DNA of 64,000 bases, taken from JAVJSD01 sp040219575 (GTDB lineage: Bacteria; Planctomycetota; Planctomycetia; Pirellulales; Pirellulaceae). This document shows, piece by piece, positions 28,794 to 38,156 of this stretch. The stretch spans positions 124,001 to 188,000 of the forward strand of contig JAVJSD010000064.1 of assembly GCA_040219575.1 (NCBI GenBank), read 5' to 3'. Under the pieces are notes generated by a model. The model did not search any database. It saw nothing but the letters and a program-made list of their open reading frames with translations, and was not told the origin of the DNA. Positions within the stretch are counted from its first letter, which is position 1, and the number at the start of each line of letters is the position of its first letter. The translations under genes and the position numbers were made by a program.

Positions 28794-31085
28794 ATGCCCG
28801 AAGGCTTTTACCACCGCTTTGGTCTGCCGCTCATCTTGTGCCTTACGCTGATCGGGCCGATTGCGGGCTACGCCAGCCTGCAAGTCTTGCGCAACAGCTC
28901 CAACGACCGCGAGCAGTGGCTGCCGGAGTCGTTCAAGTCGCGGCAGGACTATCGCACGTTCGTCAAGCGGTTCGGCTCGCAGGAGGCGATCATCGCTTCT
29001 TGGGAGGGATGCACCGTCGACGATCCACGCCTCGACCTGTTCGCCGAGGGCGTGCAGGCGGCGTCGGCCGAAGGAGAACCGCTGGTCGATTACGTGCTCA
29101 CCGGCCGCAACCTGCTCCGCCAGATGACCTCCGAGCCGCGCGAGATCCCGCGCGAGGCGGCTCTGCTGCGACTCAAGGGGGTCGTTGTCGGGCCCGACCT
29201 CGAAACGACCTGCGCCGTGATACGCCTCACACAGGCCGGCGCCGAGCATCGCGAGCAATTGCTCGAAACCGTCCACAACGTCGCCAGCCAACAGTGCCGT
29301 ATTCCGCCCGACGAGTTGCATCTGGGCGGAACGTCGGTCGACATCGCCGCCACGAATCGAGCCAGCGACAAGTTGTTCTACGAGTACTCCGGCATCTCGG
29401 CGCTGATTTCGATCGTGATCGCCTGCGTTTGCCTGCGCAATTGGCGATTGGTGATCGCCCTGTTCGAAACGGCCCTGCTGGCGACCGGACTGGGCATGCT
29501 GCTGTTCTGGTTCTCCGGACAGCCGATCAACATCCTGTTGATGATGTTGCCGGCGCTGTGGTTCACGCTGGCGATCTCCGGTTCGATTCACTTCATCAAC
29601 TACTATCGCGACGCGGCGACGGAGTCGCCCAAGCTGGCCGCCGAACGAGCGGTCCGCAAAGGTTGGCTCCCCTGTACGCTGGCCACCGCCACGACGTCGA
29701 TCGGGCTGGGGTCGCTGATGGTCTGCGACATTGTTCCCGTGTTCATGTTCGGCCTGTTTTCGGCGTTGGGTCTGCTGGCGGGCTTGGCGTTGATTCTGCT
29801 GTTGCTGCCGTCGATCCTGGCGAAGTGGGTCTCGCCCGAGTCGCTGCGCCTGCCGCCGACGGAGACGGACGACGACAAGACGACGTTGCATTCGCGGAAT
29901 TGGCGCTTCTGGTCCGCCGCCACCGACGGCTTGCAGCGCGTGCACGCGCCGGTCTCGCTTGGATTTCTGGCGGCCGTCGCGATTGTCGGCCTGGGGCTGT
30001 TGTGGATTTATCCCTCGGCGAAGCTCAAGGACTACTTTCCCACCGACAGCCGCATCTATCGCGACTACGCCTGGCTGGAAACGCACGTGGCCCCGCTGAT
30101 GCCGCTGGAAGTGGCGCTCGAAATCGACGAAAAGTCGAAGCTCTCGATGCTGCAGCGGATGGAGCTGACCAACACGATCGTGGCCTCCATCGAAGGCATC
30201 GACCTGACCGGCGGCGGCCATCCCTCATGCTACTCCGCCCTGACGCTCGTCCCCGAGATTCCCAAGGGACAGGGGATCCGAAACATCATTCGCCGAAGGA
30301 CGCTGCTGTCGCAGTTGCAGAAGAACCGCGATCAATTCACCGCGGCGCGCTACGTGCTCGATGAACCGGGCAAGGAAGTCTGGCGGATCACGGTTCGCGT
30401 CTCGGCGACCAGCGCGCTCGACTACGGCAAGTTCGCCGACGAAGTCGAACGCCGCGTCGCGGAGGTGCTGCAACCAAAACAGACGCCCGACGCGCGCGAG
30501 GGAGTGTCGTACGAACATGTCTCGGCGACCGTCACCGGCCCGGTGCGACTGCTGTCGCGCGTGCAGACGGCGCTGCTGGACGTGCTGTATGAGAGCTTCG
30601 CGTTGGCCTTCGCCCTGATCGGCGTGGCGATGATGATCACCCTTCGCAGCATCCCCGGCGGACTGGTGGCCATGGCGCCCAACTTGTTTCCGGTGCTCGT
30701 CTGCTTCGGCACGATGGGCTGGCTCGGCATGTCGCTCGACGTCGGTTCGATCATGACCGCCAGCGTGGCGCTGGGCATCGCCGTCGACGACACGTTTCAT
30801 TTCCTGGTGTGGTACAGTCGCGGCCGGCGGAGCGGTCTTTCGCAACGCGACGCCGTGTTTCAATCGTATCGGCACTGCGGCGTGGCGATGACGCAGACGT
30901 CGCTGATTTGCGGCTGCGGACTGCTGGTGTTCCTGCTCAGCGAATTCAGCCCGGCAGCCCGTTTCGGCGGCCTGATGTTCGCCATGCTGATGGCGGCGCT
31001 GGCGGGCGACCTGCTATTCTTGCCGGCGCTCTTGCTCGGCCCCGCCGGACGCTTGTTCGGATCATCGCTCGTCGAGGGGAAATGA
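28794..31085 (+). CDS. MMPL/RND family exporter
   Basis: 763 residues, with the RND plan of two repeats. Each has one helix, a large periplasmic loop and a cluster of five to six helices. Helix clusters lie at about residues 200-350 (SGISALISIVIACVCLRNW, INILLMMLPALWFTLAISG) and 600-755 (ESFALAFALIGVAMMITLR, LGIAVDDTFHFLVWYSRGRR). The GxxxDD-type motif AVDDTFHFL is typical of the proton-relay region of RND/MMPL proteins. It would export a lipid or other hydrophobic substrate driven by protons; the substrate is unknown. The exchanger gene starts 13 bp downstream, so the two are probably cotranscribed. Confidence 0.88.
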   Translation: MPEGFYHRFGLPLILCLTLIGPIAGYASLQVLRNSSNDREQWLPESFKSRQDYRTFVKRFGSQEAIIASWEGCTVDDPRLDLFAEGVQAASAEGEPLVDYVLTGRNLLRQMTSEPREIPREAALLRLKGVVVGPDLETTCAVIRLTQAGAEHREQLLETVHNVASQQCRIPPDELHLGGTSVDIAATNRASDKLFYEYSGISALISIVIACVCLRNWRLVIALFETALLATGLGMLLFWFSGQPINILLMMLPALWFTLAISGSIHFINYYRDAATESPKLAAERAVRKGWLPCTLATATTSIGLGSLMVCDIVPVFMFGLFSALGLLAGLALILLLLPSILAKWVSPESLRLPPTETDDDKTTLHSRNWRFWSAATDGLQRVHAPVSLGFLAAVAIVGLGLLWIYPSAKLKDYFPTDSRIYRDYAWLETHVAPLMPLEVALEIDEKSKLSMLQRMELTNTIVASIEGIDLTGGGHPSCYSALTLVPEIPKGQGIRNIIRRRTLLSQLQKNRDQFTAARYVLDEPGKEVWRITVRVSATSALDYGKFADEVERRVAEVLQPKQTPDAREGVSYEHVSATVTGPVRLLSRVQTALLDVLYESFALAFALIGVAMMITLRSIPGGLVAMAPNLFPVLVCFGTMGWLGMSLDVGSIMTASVALGIAVDDTFHFLVWYSRGRRSGLSQRDAVFQSYRHCGVAMTQTSLICGCGLLVFLLSEFSPAARFGGLMFAMLMAALAGDLLFLPALLLGPAGRLFGSSLVEGK

Positions 31086-31098
31086 AACCGGGAACGTT

Positions 31099-32202
31099 AT
31101 GGATTTCAACACCACGGTGCTGTTCATCTGCGGATTCGCGCTGCTGATCGTCGGCGCGGAGATGCTGGTGCGCGGCGCCTCGCGGTTGGCGATCGCGGCG
31201 GGCATCTCGCCGCTGGTCGTGGGATTGACCGTGGTGGCCTACGGCACCAGCGCTCCCGAAGTGGCGGTCTCCGTGCAGTCGGCCTGGGCCGGCCAGGCCG
31301 ACATCGCCGTGGGAAACGTGGTGGGGAGCAACCTGGCCAACATCCTGCTGGTGCTGGGCGTCTCGGCGATGATCACTCCCTTGATCGTCTCCCGGCAATT
31401 GGTTCGCTGGAGCGTGCCGGTGATGATCGGCGCGGCGGTGTTGATGTACCTGATGGCGCTCGACGGCGGCATCGCCCGGTGGGAAGGCGTGCTGCTGCTG
31501 ATCGGCGCCGCCGCCTTCACGTGGCTGACGATCCACGCCAGCCGACGAGAGACGCAGGCCGCCGCCGCCAAAGCCGCGGACGAGGCCGACGACGATAGCG
31601 ACTCGGTCGACGAACACCGCCTGACGCCGCTACGCTTCGCCATCGATGTGGTCTTGATCGTGCTGGGACTCGCGGCGCTGGTGTTGGGCGCCGGTTGGCT
31701 GGTCGATGGCGCCGTGACAGTCGCCAAGGTGCTGGGCGTCAGCGAACTTGTGATCGGGCTGACGGTCGTGGCGGTGGGCACCTCGCTGCCCGAGATCGCC
31801 ACCTCGATCGTGGCCGCCGCCCGCGGCCAGCGCGACATCGCCGTCGGCAACGCCGTGGGGAGCAACATCTTCAATGTGCTGCTGGTCATCGGCCTCAGCG
31901 CCGCGGTTTCTCCCCAGGGCGTGCCGGTGTCGCCCGAGGCCCTGCACTTCGATATGCCGATGATGATCGCCGTGTCGATCGTCTGCCTGCCGGTGTTCTT
32001 CACGGGCTGGGTGATCGACCGCTTCGAAGGTTTGGTGTTTCTGGGCTACTACATCGCTTACACGATCTATCTCTACCTGAGGTCGACCGACAGCGCCGCG
32101 GCGGAGCCGTTCAACCTGGCGATGCTGCTGTTCGTGATTCCACTGACGCTCGTCGTGCTCATCACCACCACGATCCGCGCCCTCCGCCGCCCGCGAGAGT
32201 AG
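31099..32202 (+). CDS. Calcium/sodium antiporter (CaCA family, YrbG-type)
   Basis: 367 residues with about ten membrane helices in two inverted halves. Both alpha repeats are present: GLTVVAYGTSAPEVAVS with GNVVGSNLANILLVLG, and GLTVVAVGTSLPEIATS with GNAVGSNIFNVLLVIG. The Glu in each EVAVS/EIATS and the Asn in GSN form the cation site. A charged cytoplasmic loop (EADDDSDSVDEHR) separates the halves. It probably exchanges Ca2+ for Na+ across the inner membrane. GGGAA lies 6 bases before the ATG. The TAG stop lies inside a GGCAGG hairpin. Confidence 0.94.
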   Translation: MDFNTTVLFICGFALLIVGAEMLVRGASRLAIAAGISPLVVGLTVVAYGTSAPEVAVSVQSAWAGQADIAVGNVVGSNLANILLVLGVSAMITPLIVSRQLVRWSVPVMIGAAVLMYLMALDGGIARWEGVLLLIGAAAFTWLTIHASRRETQAAAAKAADEADDDSDSVDEHRLTPLRFAIDVVLIVLGLAALVLGAGWLVDGAVTVAKVLGVSELVIGLTVVAVGTSLPEIATSIVAAARGQRDIAVGNAVGSNIFNVLLVIGLSAAVSPQGVPVSPEALHFDMPMMIAVSIVCLPVFFTGWVIDRFEGLVFLGYYIAYTIYLYLRSTDSAAAEPFNLAMLLFVIPLTLVVLITTTIRALRRPRE

Positions 32203-32221
32203 GGCAGGCATCCTGCCTGCC
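32199..32221. repeat. GTAGGGCAGGCA-TCC-TGCCTGCC hairpin over a stop codon
   Basis: GGCAGGCA folds against TGCCTGCC. The antiporter's stop TAG (32200-32202) is part of the element. The same family occurs at 39592, 39669 and 48817. Confidence 0.85.
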
Positions 32222-32373
32222 GGAGCATCTTGGAGCACTCCACGGACGGCGTCTCGCCTCCACGAGCGGTTACAAACCGTTTACGTCGAAGACGGAGTTT
32301 TCCGGCTAGAATTCGCTCGGTACGACGTCGCACCGTGCGCGTCGCGCAGGCCCCTTCCGCAAGGAGTTCTCCC

Positions 32374-33783
32374 ATGAAGCGCAACTGGATTCTGGCCGGC
32401 ACGACCCTGGCGGTTTGCTCTCCGCTGCTAGCGTTGCTGCTGACCGCGAACATGCCCGCCGCCGCACCGACGCAGCAGAACGCGGCGCAGCAACCCAAGT
32501 CGCCGCCCGCCTCCGACGGCGCTGCCGGAGAATCGCCCGCACGCAGTCCCGCCGCGTTCGAGGCACTGCTCGCTCGGCGCGACGCGTTGCTCCAGACGGC
32601 GGCCGCCCTCGAGACGCCGGAAGACGGCGTGCGGTACAACAAGAAGCTGGCCGAACTCGACGCGCGGATCGACGCGGTCGGCGGGGCTCGCTACTGCAGC
32701 GCGTCGCGATTTTATTGGTACACCGATCTCGGCGAAGCCCAACAGGCGGCCCAGGCCAGCGGCAAGCCGATTCTCAGCCTGCGGATGATGGGCCGGCTGA
32801 CCGACGAGTACAGTTGCGCCAACAGCCGCTTCTTCCGCACCACGCTGTATGCGAACGAAGAGATCTCGCAGTACCTCCGCGACCACTTCGTGATGCACTG
32901 GAAATCGGTTCGTCCGGTTCCCAAGGTGACGATCGACTTCGGCGACGGCCGCAAGCTGGAACGCACGCTGACCGGCAACAGCATCCACTACGTGCTCGAC
33001 GTCGACGGTCAGCCGCTCGACGCCCTGCCCGGCGTCTACGCGCCGCAGAAATTCCTGGAAGAAGTCAAACGCAGCCACGACCTTTATCAGCAGGTGAAGG
33101 CGGCTCGCGAAGGCCAGCGGGCGCAAACATCCCGCGAGCAACTGCTGTTCCTGTACCACCTGTCGCGCGGGCAGGACACGCTCCGCCAGTGGCAGAAGGA
33201 CCTCCAGCAAATCGAGGTTTCCGAAAAGCTGGCGCTCGATGCTCCCAACGGTGCGCCGAACGTCCGCGTTGAACTCAGGCCTGCCGCGGAAAAGGCGACG
33301 CTGCTGGCCGCGCCGAAAGGGCGCGTCGAGATGCCGCTGGTTCGTGAGGTGACAATGCGCAACCCCGGGCAGCTCGAGGAGCAAACCGACGAAGAGATGT
33401 GGCGGAAAATCGCCGCCCTGCACGCCGGCGAGTGGAAGCTCGACGACGCCAGTGTGCGGCTGATTCGCAGTGAGAATCCCACGGCGGCCGAGGCGGCGAA
33501 GTTGACCGTCACCAAGTTCCTGGTCGAAGATCCCATCGTGAAAATGATCCGCAACCTGGAATCGTCGATCGCGCTGGACACGGTCCGCAACGAGTATCAA
33601 CTCCGCCGGCAGATTCACGAGTGGTTCACCGAACAGTTGCCGACCGACGTGGAAAAACTCAACGATCGCGTCTACGCGCAACTGTTTCTCACACCCAGCA
33701 GCGATCCCTGGATCGGCCTGGTGCCCGACGCCACCTACACCGGCCTCGACAACGCCGGCGTCGTCCGCCCCGACGCCGAGTAG
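32374..33783 (+). CDS. Secreted thioredoxin-fold-like protein of unknown function
   Basis: 469 residues from the ATG at 32374, with AAGGAG 8 bases upstream. An N-terminal hydrophobic segment (TLAVCSPLLALLLTAN) acts as signal peptide or anchor. A Gln/Pro-rich linker follows, then a helical part (ALLARRDALLQTAAALE). From ~residue 110, ASGKPILSLRMMGRLTDEYSC...YANEEISQYLRDHFV resembles thioredoxin-like proteins that process an immobilised residue, but the CxxC pair is reduced to one Cys (C in SCANS). The C-terminal half has no recognised domain. I cannot assign a reaction. It could be a structural relative that lost redox activity. Confidence 0.65.
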   Translation: MKRNWILAGTTLAVCSPLLALLLTANMPAAAPTQQNAAQQPKSPPASDGAAGESPARSPAAFEALLARRDALLQTAAALETPEDGVRYNKKLAELDARIDAVGGARYCSASRFYWYTDLGEAQQAAQASGKPILSLRMMGRLTDEYSCANSRFFRTTLYANEEISQYLRDHFVMHWKSVRPVPKVTIDFGDGRKLERTLTGNSIHYVLDVDGQPLDALPGVYAPQKFLEEVKRSHDLYQQVKAAREGQRAQTSREQLLFLYHLSRGQDTLRQWQKDLQQIEVSEKLALDAPNGAPNVRVELRPAAEKATLLAAPKGRVEMPLVREVTMRNPGQLEEQTDEEMWRKIAALHAGEWKLDDASVRLIRSENPTAAEAAKLTVTKFLVEDPIVKMIRNLESSIALDTVRNEYQLRRQIHEWFTEQLPTDVEKLNDRVYAQLFLTPSSDPWIGLVPDATYTGLDNAGVVRPDAE

Positions 33784-33936
33784 AGTACGACGGGCGTCCA
33801 CGTACGTCCACGTCCGTCGAACCCAGCTCACGTCATTGCATGGAAAAACGGGATTGGGCACGAAATCCTTCTCTGTGGTCCCTGTGTCCTCTGTGGTGAA
33901 ACTATTCGGGCTTTCGACGGACAAGGATGTCCGTCG
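33784..33936. repeat. Cluster of short dispersed repeats after the thioredoxin-like gene
   Basis: A degenerate GACGGGCGTCCACG element starts right after the stop. It is followed by the word TCTGTGGTCCCTGTGTCCTC (33869-33888) and the hairpin CGACGGACA-AGGA-TGTCCGTCG (33915-33936). Confidence 0.7.
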
Positions 33937-33992
33937 TCCGGCGAGTTGACTTCGCTTCGTCTCCGCCCCTACGATTCCCCAGGAGACGAATC

Positions 33993-34385
33993 ATGCGCTA
34001 TCTCGTTCGAGCACGAGTCAAACCGGGGCAAGAGCAGGCGTTGTCCGACGCCATCGAGCGCGGCACGTTAGGGTCCGGTTCAGTGGCGGAAGGCGAATAC
34101 CTCCGCAATATGCGCCAAGCCCGGCAATGCGATGACGGCAGCACGCGGTGGGTGGAAGTCTGCTATTGCCCCACGCCGCTTCAGGAAGAGCGTCCCTACT
34201 GGGAGGAGTTCTTCGAACTGGTCAAAGTGCAGGACGCCCACGCCCGCCAAAACTGCCGCGACGAGAACGGCCAAGAGCCCTGGGCCTGCGGCGACTGCGA
34301 CTGCACGCAGAAACTCGAAGCGCGGATGCAAACCTGGGGCGAAGACTTTCTGCCGGCGTTGCGCCGCGCGGCGGATCAGAAGTGA
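33993..34385 (+). CDS. Small Cys-rich protein of unknown function
   Basis: 130 residues. The ATG at 33993 has AGGAG at 7 bases; the frame extends upstream but not with coding character. No signal peptide, so it is probably cytoplasmic. The N-terminus (YLVRARVKPGQEQALSDAIE) looks like a ferredoxin-like dimeric alpha/beta-barrel start. The second half carries clustered cysteines: RQC, CYC, NCRDE, and ACGDCDC, with CxxCxC the most notable. This suggests metal or Fe-S binding. I do not recognise the family. It stands alone between repeat elements. Confidence 0.7.
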   Translation: MRYLVRARVKPGQEQALSDAIERGTLGSGSVAEGEYLRNMRQARQCDDGSTRWVEVCYCPTPLQEERPYWEEFFELVKVQDAHARQNCRDENGQEPWACGDCDCTQKLEARMQTWGEDFLPALRRAADQK

Positions 34386-34610
34386 TGGGCGCCACGGGCT
34401 TGTCCGTGCCTCTTTGGCCGTCGGACCGTCCCCGGCAACCGGGTCTATGGGCTTCCGCGCGAAAGTCGCGGCGCGGCTAAACGATTAGCTCTCCACAAGC
34501 GCCTTCTTGGGCGGATCCAGCGGGCAGATTGCCGTGACTCCACCACGAAGAGCCACTATACTGTCGCACAGCCCTGCCGCACGATTCGTCCCGCCCCGTG
34601 AAAGATTGGC

Positions 34611-36068
34611 ATGCCTTCCCAACAGCCGCCACACGCCGAGAGCCACGCCTTCACCAGCTTTAACGCCCGAGAGCGCGAAGGGCTCACGCTGCTCGATCGC
34701 CGCGGCATGCTCAAGGCGGGCGTGGCGGGCATCGCCGGATTGACGTTGCCGGCGCTCTTGAAGGCCCGCGCCGAAGCGGCCAGCCGCGGCCAGTCGCGCG
34801 GCAGCGGCAAGAGCGTGATCCTGCTGTGGATGGCGGGCGGGCCAAGCCATATTGATACCTGGGACCCCAAACCCGAGCGGCCTCCGGAGAACCGCGGGCC
34901 GTTCGGCGTCATCCAGACGAAACTTCCCGGCGTGCAGTTCTGCGAGCACCTGCCCAAGCAGGCGGCGATGATGGACCGACTGACCGTCATCCGCAGCGTC
35001 GACGCCCGCAAGAGCAGCCATCAGCCGAACAAGGTCTTTCAGTCCGGCCATCTCGACGCCGCGCCGCGCGTGAACCCCAAAGCGAACACGATTCCCTGCA
35101 TTGGCTCCATCGTGTCCAAGTTCCACGGCGCCAATCACAGCTCGATGCCGCCCTATGCGGCGTTCATGAAGCACGATTCGCACATTGGCTTCTCGGGCTA
35201 TCTCGGCAAGCGGTACGATCCGTTCATCGCCAACGAGGCGGCGGACCTGCCTATTTACGACAACGTGGGCGTCGACACCGGCCAGACCACCGGCGCGCGG
35301 ATGTTCGCCAGTCCCGCCGGCCTCACCCCGCTGCGGCTCGACAAACGCAATAACTTGAAGCAGCAGTTCGACCGTCTGCGGGGCGATCTCGATCTGTCGG
35401 GCTCGATGCAGGCGCTGGATTCGTACGGCCGACAGGCCTTCGACCTGATCACCGGCGACCGCGTGCGGCAGGCGTTCGACCTGAAGAAGGAATCGCCCGA
35501 GGTCCGCCAGCGGTACGGCAAGCACCTGTGGTGTCAGCAGGCGCTGCTCGCGCGGCGGATGGTCGAGGCGGGCTGCGCGTTCGTGACGCTCGACTTGAGC
35601 TACCACTCCGCCTCCGGCACGTGGGACACGCACGGCGACAACATCCCGCCCTACGGCGGCATCAAGAACGGCCTCGGTCCGCTGCTGCCGCTGTTCGATC
35701 ACCTGCTGACCACGCTGGTCGGCGACCTCCAAGAGCGCGGCCTGTTGGACGATGTGCTGGTGATCGCCATGGGCGAATTCGGCCGCACCCCGCAGATCGG
35801 CACGCAGGGGAGCACCGACGGGCGGAACCACTGGCCGGTGGTGATGTCGATGACGCTGGCCGGCGGTGGACTGCGGCACGGGCAGGTGATCGGCGCCACC
35901 GAGCGCGACGGCGGGCAGATCAAGGAGCGGCCCGTCACCCCCGGCGACCTGGCCGCCACCATCTACCGCTACTTCGGCGTCCCGCTCGACGGCACGTATC
36001 TCGATCCCCGCGGCCGCCCCCTCCACATCGTTCAAAACGGCGGCCGGCCGATCGACGAGTTGTTTTAG
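34611..36068 (+). CDS. DUF1501 protein, Tat-exported
   Basis: 485 residues. A twin-arginine-like signal follows a short N-terminal extension (LLDRRGMLKAGVAGIAGLTLP). Family motifs: LLWMAGGPSHIDTWDPKPE, FGVIQTKLPGVQFCEHLP, IRSVDARKSSH, and near the end MGEFGRTPQIG with GRNHWPVVMSM. The fold is alkaline-phosphatase/sulfatase-like, but activity is unproven. DUF1501 genes normally follow a DUF1549/DUF1553 cytochrome-like gene; here no such partner is next to it. The neighbours are a Cys-rich protein upstream and a PilT-like ATPase downstream. Confidence 0.92.
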   Translation: MPSQQPPHAESHAFTSFNAREREGLTLLDRRGMLKAGVAGIAGLTLPALLKARAEAASRGQSRGSGKSVILLWMAGGPSHIDTWDPKPERPPENRGPFGVIQTKLPGVQFCEHLPKQAAMMDRLTVIRSVDARKSSHQPNKVFQSGHLDAAPRVNPKANTIPCIGSIVSKFHGANHSSMPPYAAFMKHDSHIGFSGYLGKRYDPFIANEAADLPIYDNVGVDTGQTTGARMFASPAGLTPLRLDKRNNLKQQFDRLRGDLDLSGSMQALDSYGRQAFDLITGDRVRQAFDLKKESPEVRQRYGKHLWCQQALLARRMVEAGCAFVTLDLSYHSASGTWDTHGDNIPPYGGIKNGLGPLLPLFDHLLTTLVGDLQERGLLDDVLVIAMGEFGRTPQIGTQGSTDGRNHWPVVMSMTLAGGGLRHGQVIGATERDGGQIKERPVTPGDLAATIYRYFGVPLDGTYLDPRGRPLHIVQNGGRPIDELF

Positions 36069-36085
36069 TGCCCGTCCGTCAAGTG

Positions 36086-36161
36086 GTAGCGTAACTTGCC
36101 AGACTTCCGACCTTCGGCCAAAACGCCCAGAACTCTGGCGAGCTATGGCAAGTTACGCTAC
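36086..36161. repeat. Inverted repeat GTAGCGTAACTTGCCA with inner CCAGA/TCTGG hairpin
   Basis: 16-nt perfect arms at 36086-36101 and 36146-36161 enclose words shared with the element at 10407-10471 (CCAGACTTCCGA and GAACTCTGGCGAG). Confidence 0.85.
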
Positions 36162-36357
36162 GGATTTCGCACCGTCCGGTCGTTTCCTTCGGCTTGGCAC
36201 GCCGGGTAGTTGGCGGCCATGTTAAGATCGGCTTCGCGCTCGCTTTGCGCAGGTTGAACGCACGTGCGCGACGCTCGTTTGATGGCGAATGGTGAACCGC
36301 CGCGATCACTCGCTATTTGAGGCCTGCATTGTCAATGCCGACGATGTAGCGAGGAAT

Positions 36358-36470
36358 GTCGTTTAGCGGCAAGCCGCGCAGGCGACGGCGGTGCGCACGA
36401 CCCCGAACCAGCTGGAAACGTTGCTGCAACGATCCGCCGACGCCTCTGCGGCTTGCCGTTAAACGATGTC
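36358..36470. repeat. 113-nt inverted repeat upstream of the PilT-like gene
   Basis: Arms 36360-36377 (CGTTTAGCGGCAAGCCGC) and 36448-36465 pair over 18 nt with one mismatch. Pairing continues imperfectly inward (GCAGGCGACGGCGG against CCGCCGACGCCTCTGC), so a long hairpin can form. The right arm ends where an alternative start codon of the next gene lies. Confidence 0.8.
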
Positions 36471-36522
36471 TCCGACATTACAGACGTCGGTATTGGAATC
36501 ACAGTTTCCGGGATCACTGCTT

Positions 36523-38058
36523 ATGAACGAAATTGTTCTCGGAGTCGGACAAGACAAAGATCTGCTGGAAATCGTGGAGGCGGCGGAGCAGGAGCTGCGC
36601 ACGCTGCACGGTCCGCCGCGACAGCTTGTGCTGCGCGGGCGAGAGATCGAAGTGCAGGCCGCCCGACCGCAGCTCGAGGGTCCGTTTGAGCAGTTCGCCG
36701 TGCGGACAAAGCTCGACGCAACGACGCTGCCGCTGGTCCAGGAGATCGTGGCGGATGCATCCGCCTGTTGTACGCTCGCCGAGAGCGAAGCCGCCAGCTT
36801 GATCGAGTGCCGGGCCGGCGACGAAAGCGAGCAGGATGTATGCGGACAGGTGCTGGGTCGGTTGACGCTGCTCCTGAACTTGCCGGACGTATGGCGGGTG
36901 CGGGGAGAGAACTACCGCACCGACGCGCTCAGCGCCGAAGCGCTGCTGCGGTACATGGTCGAGAACCGGGCCAGCGACGTGCATCTGTATCCGGGCGCCT
37001 GCCCGATCTTCCGCGTCGACGGGGCCGTCGGCCCGTCCGACGAGTTCGGCGTGTTGTCGGCCGCCCAGATTCTCGACCTGCTGAAGGAGCTTGCCCCCGA
37101 GGAAGCCTGGCGGGCGTTCGAACGCGAGCGGCAATGCGGCTTCCGCTATCATCACCTCGGGCTCGGCTTCGCGCGCGTCTCGGCGTTCATCAAGGCCGGC
37201 GTGCCGCACGTCACGCTGCGCCACCTGCGCGAGTCGATTCCCACATTCGAAGACCTGAACGTGCCGCGGGAGTTGATGGAACGAATCGCGGCCTTTCCAG
37301 TGGGCCTGGTGCTGGTGACCGGCATGACCGGCAGCGGCAAGTCGACCACCATCGCCTCGCTGATCGACTGGCTCAACGAGCGCAAGGCCCTCCACATTCT
37401 GACCATCGAAGAGCCGGTGGAGTACGTGCACCGCAACAAGAAGTCGGTCGTCTCGCAACGGGAGGTGGGCGTCGACGTGCCGGACTTCCAATCGGCCGTC
37501 CGCGGCGCACTGCGGCACGATCCGGACGTGATCTTCATCGGCGAGATGCGCGACGCCGACACCATCCGCTCGGCCATCAACGCCGCCTCCACCGGCCACC
37601 TGGTGCTGAGCACCATGCACGCCAACACGACCGCCGAGGTGATCAACCGCATCGTCAGCTTCTTCGATCCCGTGGAGCGCGACCTGGTCCGCCTGCAGAT
37701 TCGCGACTGCCTGCGGTGCATCGTCTGCCAGCGTTTCGTTCCGACCGTCTCCGGCTCACGGATGGCGGCGCTCGAGTTTCTGTTCAACGACACGGTGCAC
37801 GTCGCCGAGGCGATTCAAGCCGGCGACACCGAGACCATCCGCGTGGCGATGCAGCAGACCGTTTCGCTGTCGAGCCTGCTGGAGCAAGCCCTGGTGAAGC
37901 TCGTCAAGGACAAGCTCGTCGATTCCGAGCAGGCGAAAATCTACGCCGCCAACCGCGACGTCTTCGAGCAGTTGCTGTTGGGCACGTACTCGGTCCCCTC
38001 GCTCGATTCGATGTCTCCCTTGCGGAAGACGACGAAGGAGAGTTTCGAGTACCGGTAG
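36523..38058 (+). CDS. PilT/GspE-type secretion ATPase
   Basis: 511 residues from the ATG at 36523. The in-frame ATG at 36466 lies within or next to the arm of an inverted repeat and has no ribosome site, so the later start is preferred. The first ~130 residues are an extra domain of unknown type. Then come ASDVHLYPGACPIFRVDG (PilT N-domain), Walker A GMTGSGKST, Asp box TIEEPVEYVH, Walker B DPDVIFIGEMRD and the His box TGHLVLSTMHANTTAEVINR. PilT ATPases power pilus retraction; the longer N-terminus leaves a GspE-like or fused role open. No other pilus gene is nearby. Confidence 0.9.
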   Translation: MNEIVLGVGQDKDLLEIVEAAEQELRTLHGPPRQLVLRGREIEVQAARPQLEGPFEQFAVRTKLDATTLPLVQEIVADASACCTLAESEAASLIECRAGDESEQDVCGQVLGRLTLLLNLPDVWRVRGENYRTDALSAEALLRYMVENRASDVHLYPGACPIFRVDGAVGPSDEFGVLSAAQILDLLKELAPEEAWRAFERERQCGFRYHHLGLGFARVSAFIKAGVPHVTLRHLRESIPTFEDLNVPRELMERIAAFPVGLVLVTGMTGSGKSTTIASLIDWLNERKALHILTIEEPVEYVHRNKKSVVSQREVGVDVPDFQSAVRGALRHDPDVIFIGEMRDADTIRSAINAASTGHLVLSTMHANTTAEVINRIVSFFDPVERDLVRLQIRDCLRCIVCQRFVPTVSGSRMAALEFLFNDTVHVAEAIQAGDTETIRVAMQQTVSLSSLLEQALVKLVKDKLVDSEQAKIYAANRDVFEQLLLGTYSVPSLDSMSPLRKTTKESFEYR

Positions 38059-38156
38059 AAAGACGACGATTTGCGATGCGGCGCCCGACGGACCATAATC
38101 GGCGTTTCACGCCAACTACCGCGCGCCCCTGCGAAGCCTGAGGAGTCGCCATCACC

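Larger units (their letters stand above)
36069..36522. other. Intergenic region with two inverted-repeat elements
   Basis: About 450 bp without a convincing gene. It contains the hairpin pair 36086-36161 and the long inverted repeat 36358-36470. Between them (36162-36357) I see no gene and no clear promoter. Confidence 0.75.

Noticed and set aside
36079..36309. 76-codon frame on the - strand
   Set aside because: It runs through an inverted repeat, has no ribosome site and shows no domain.
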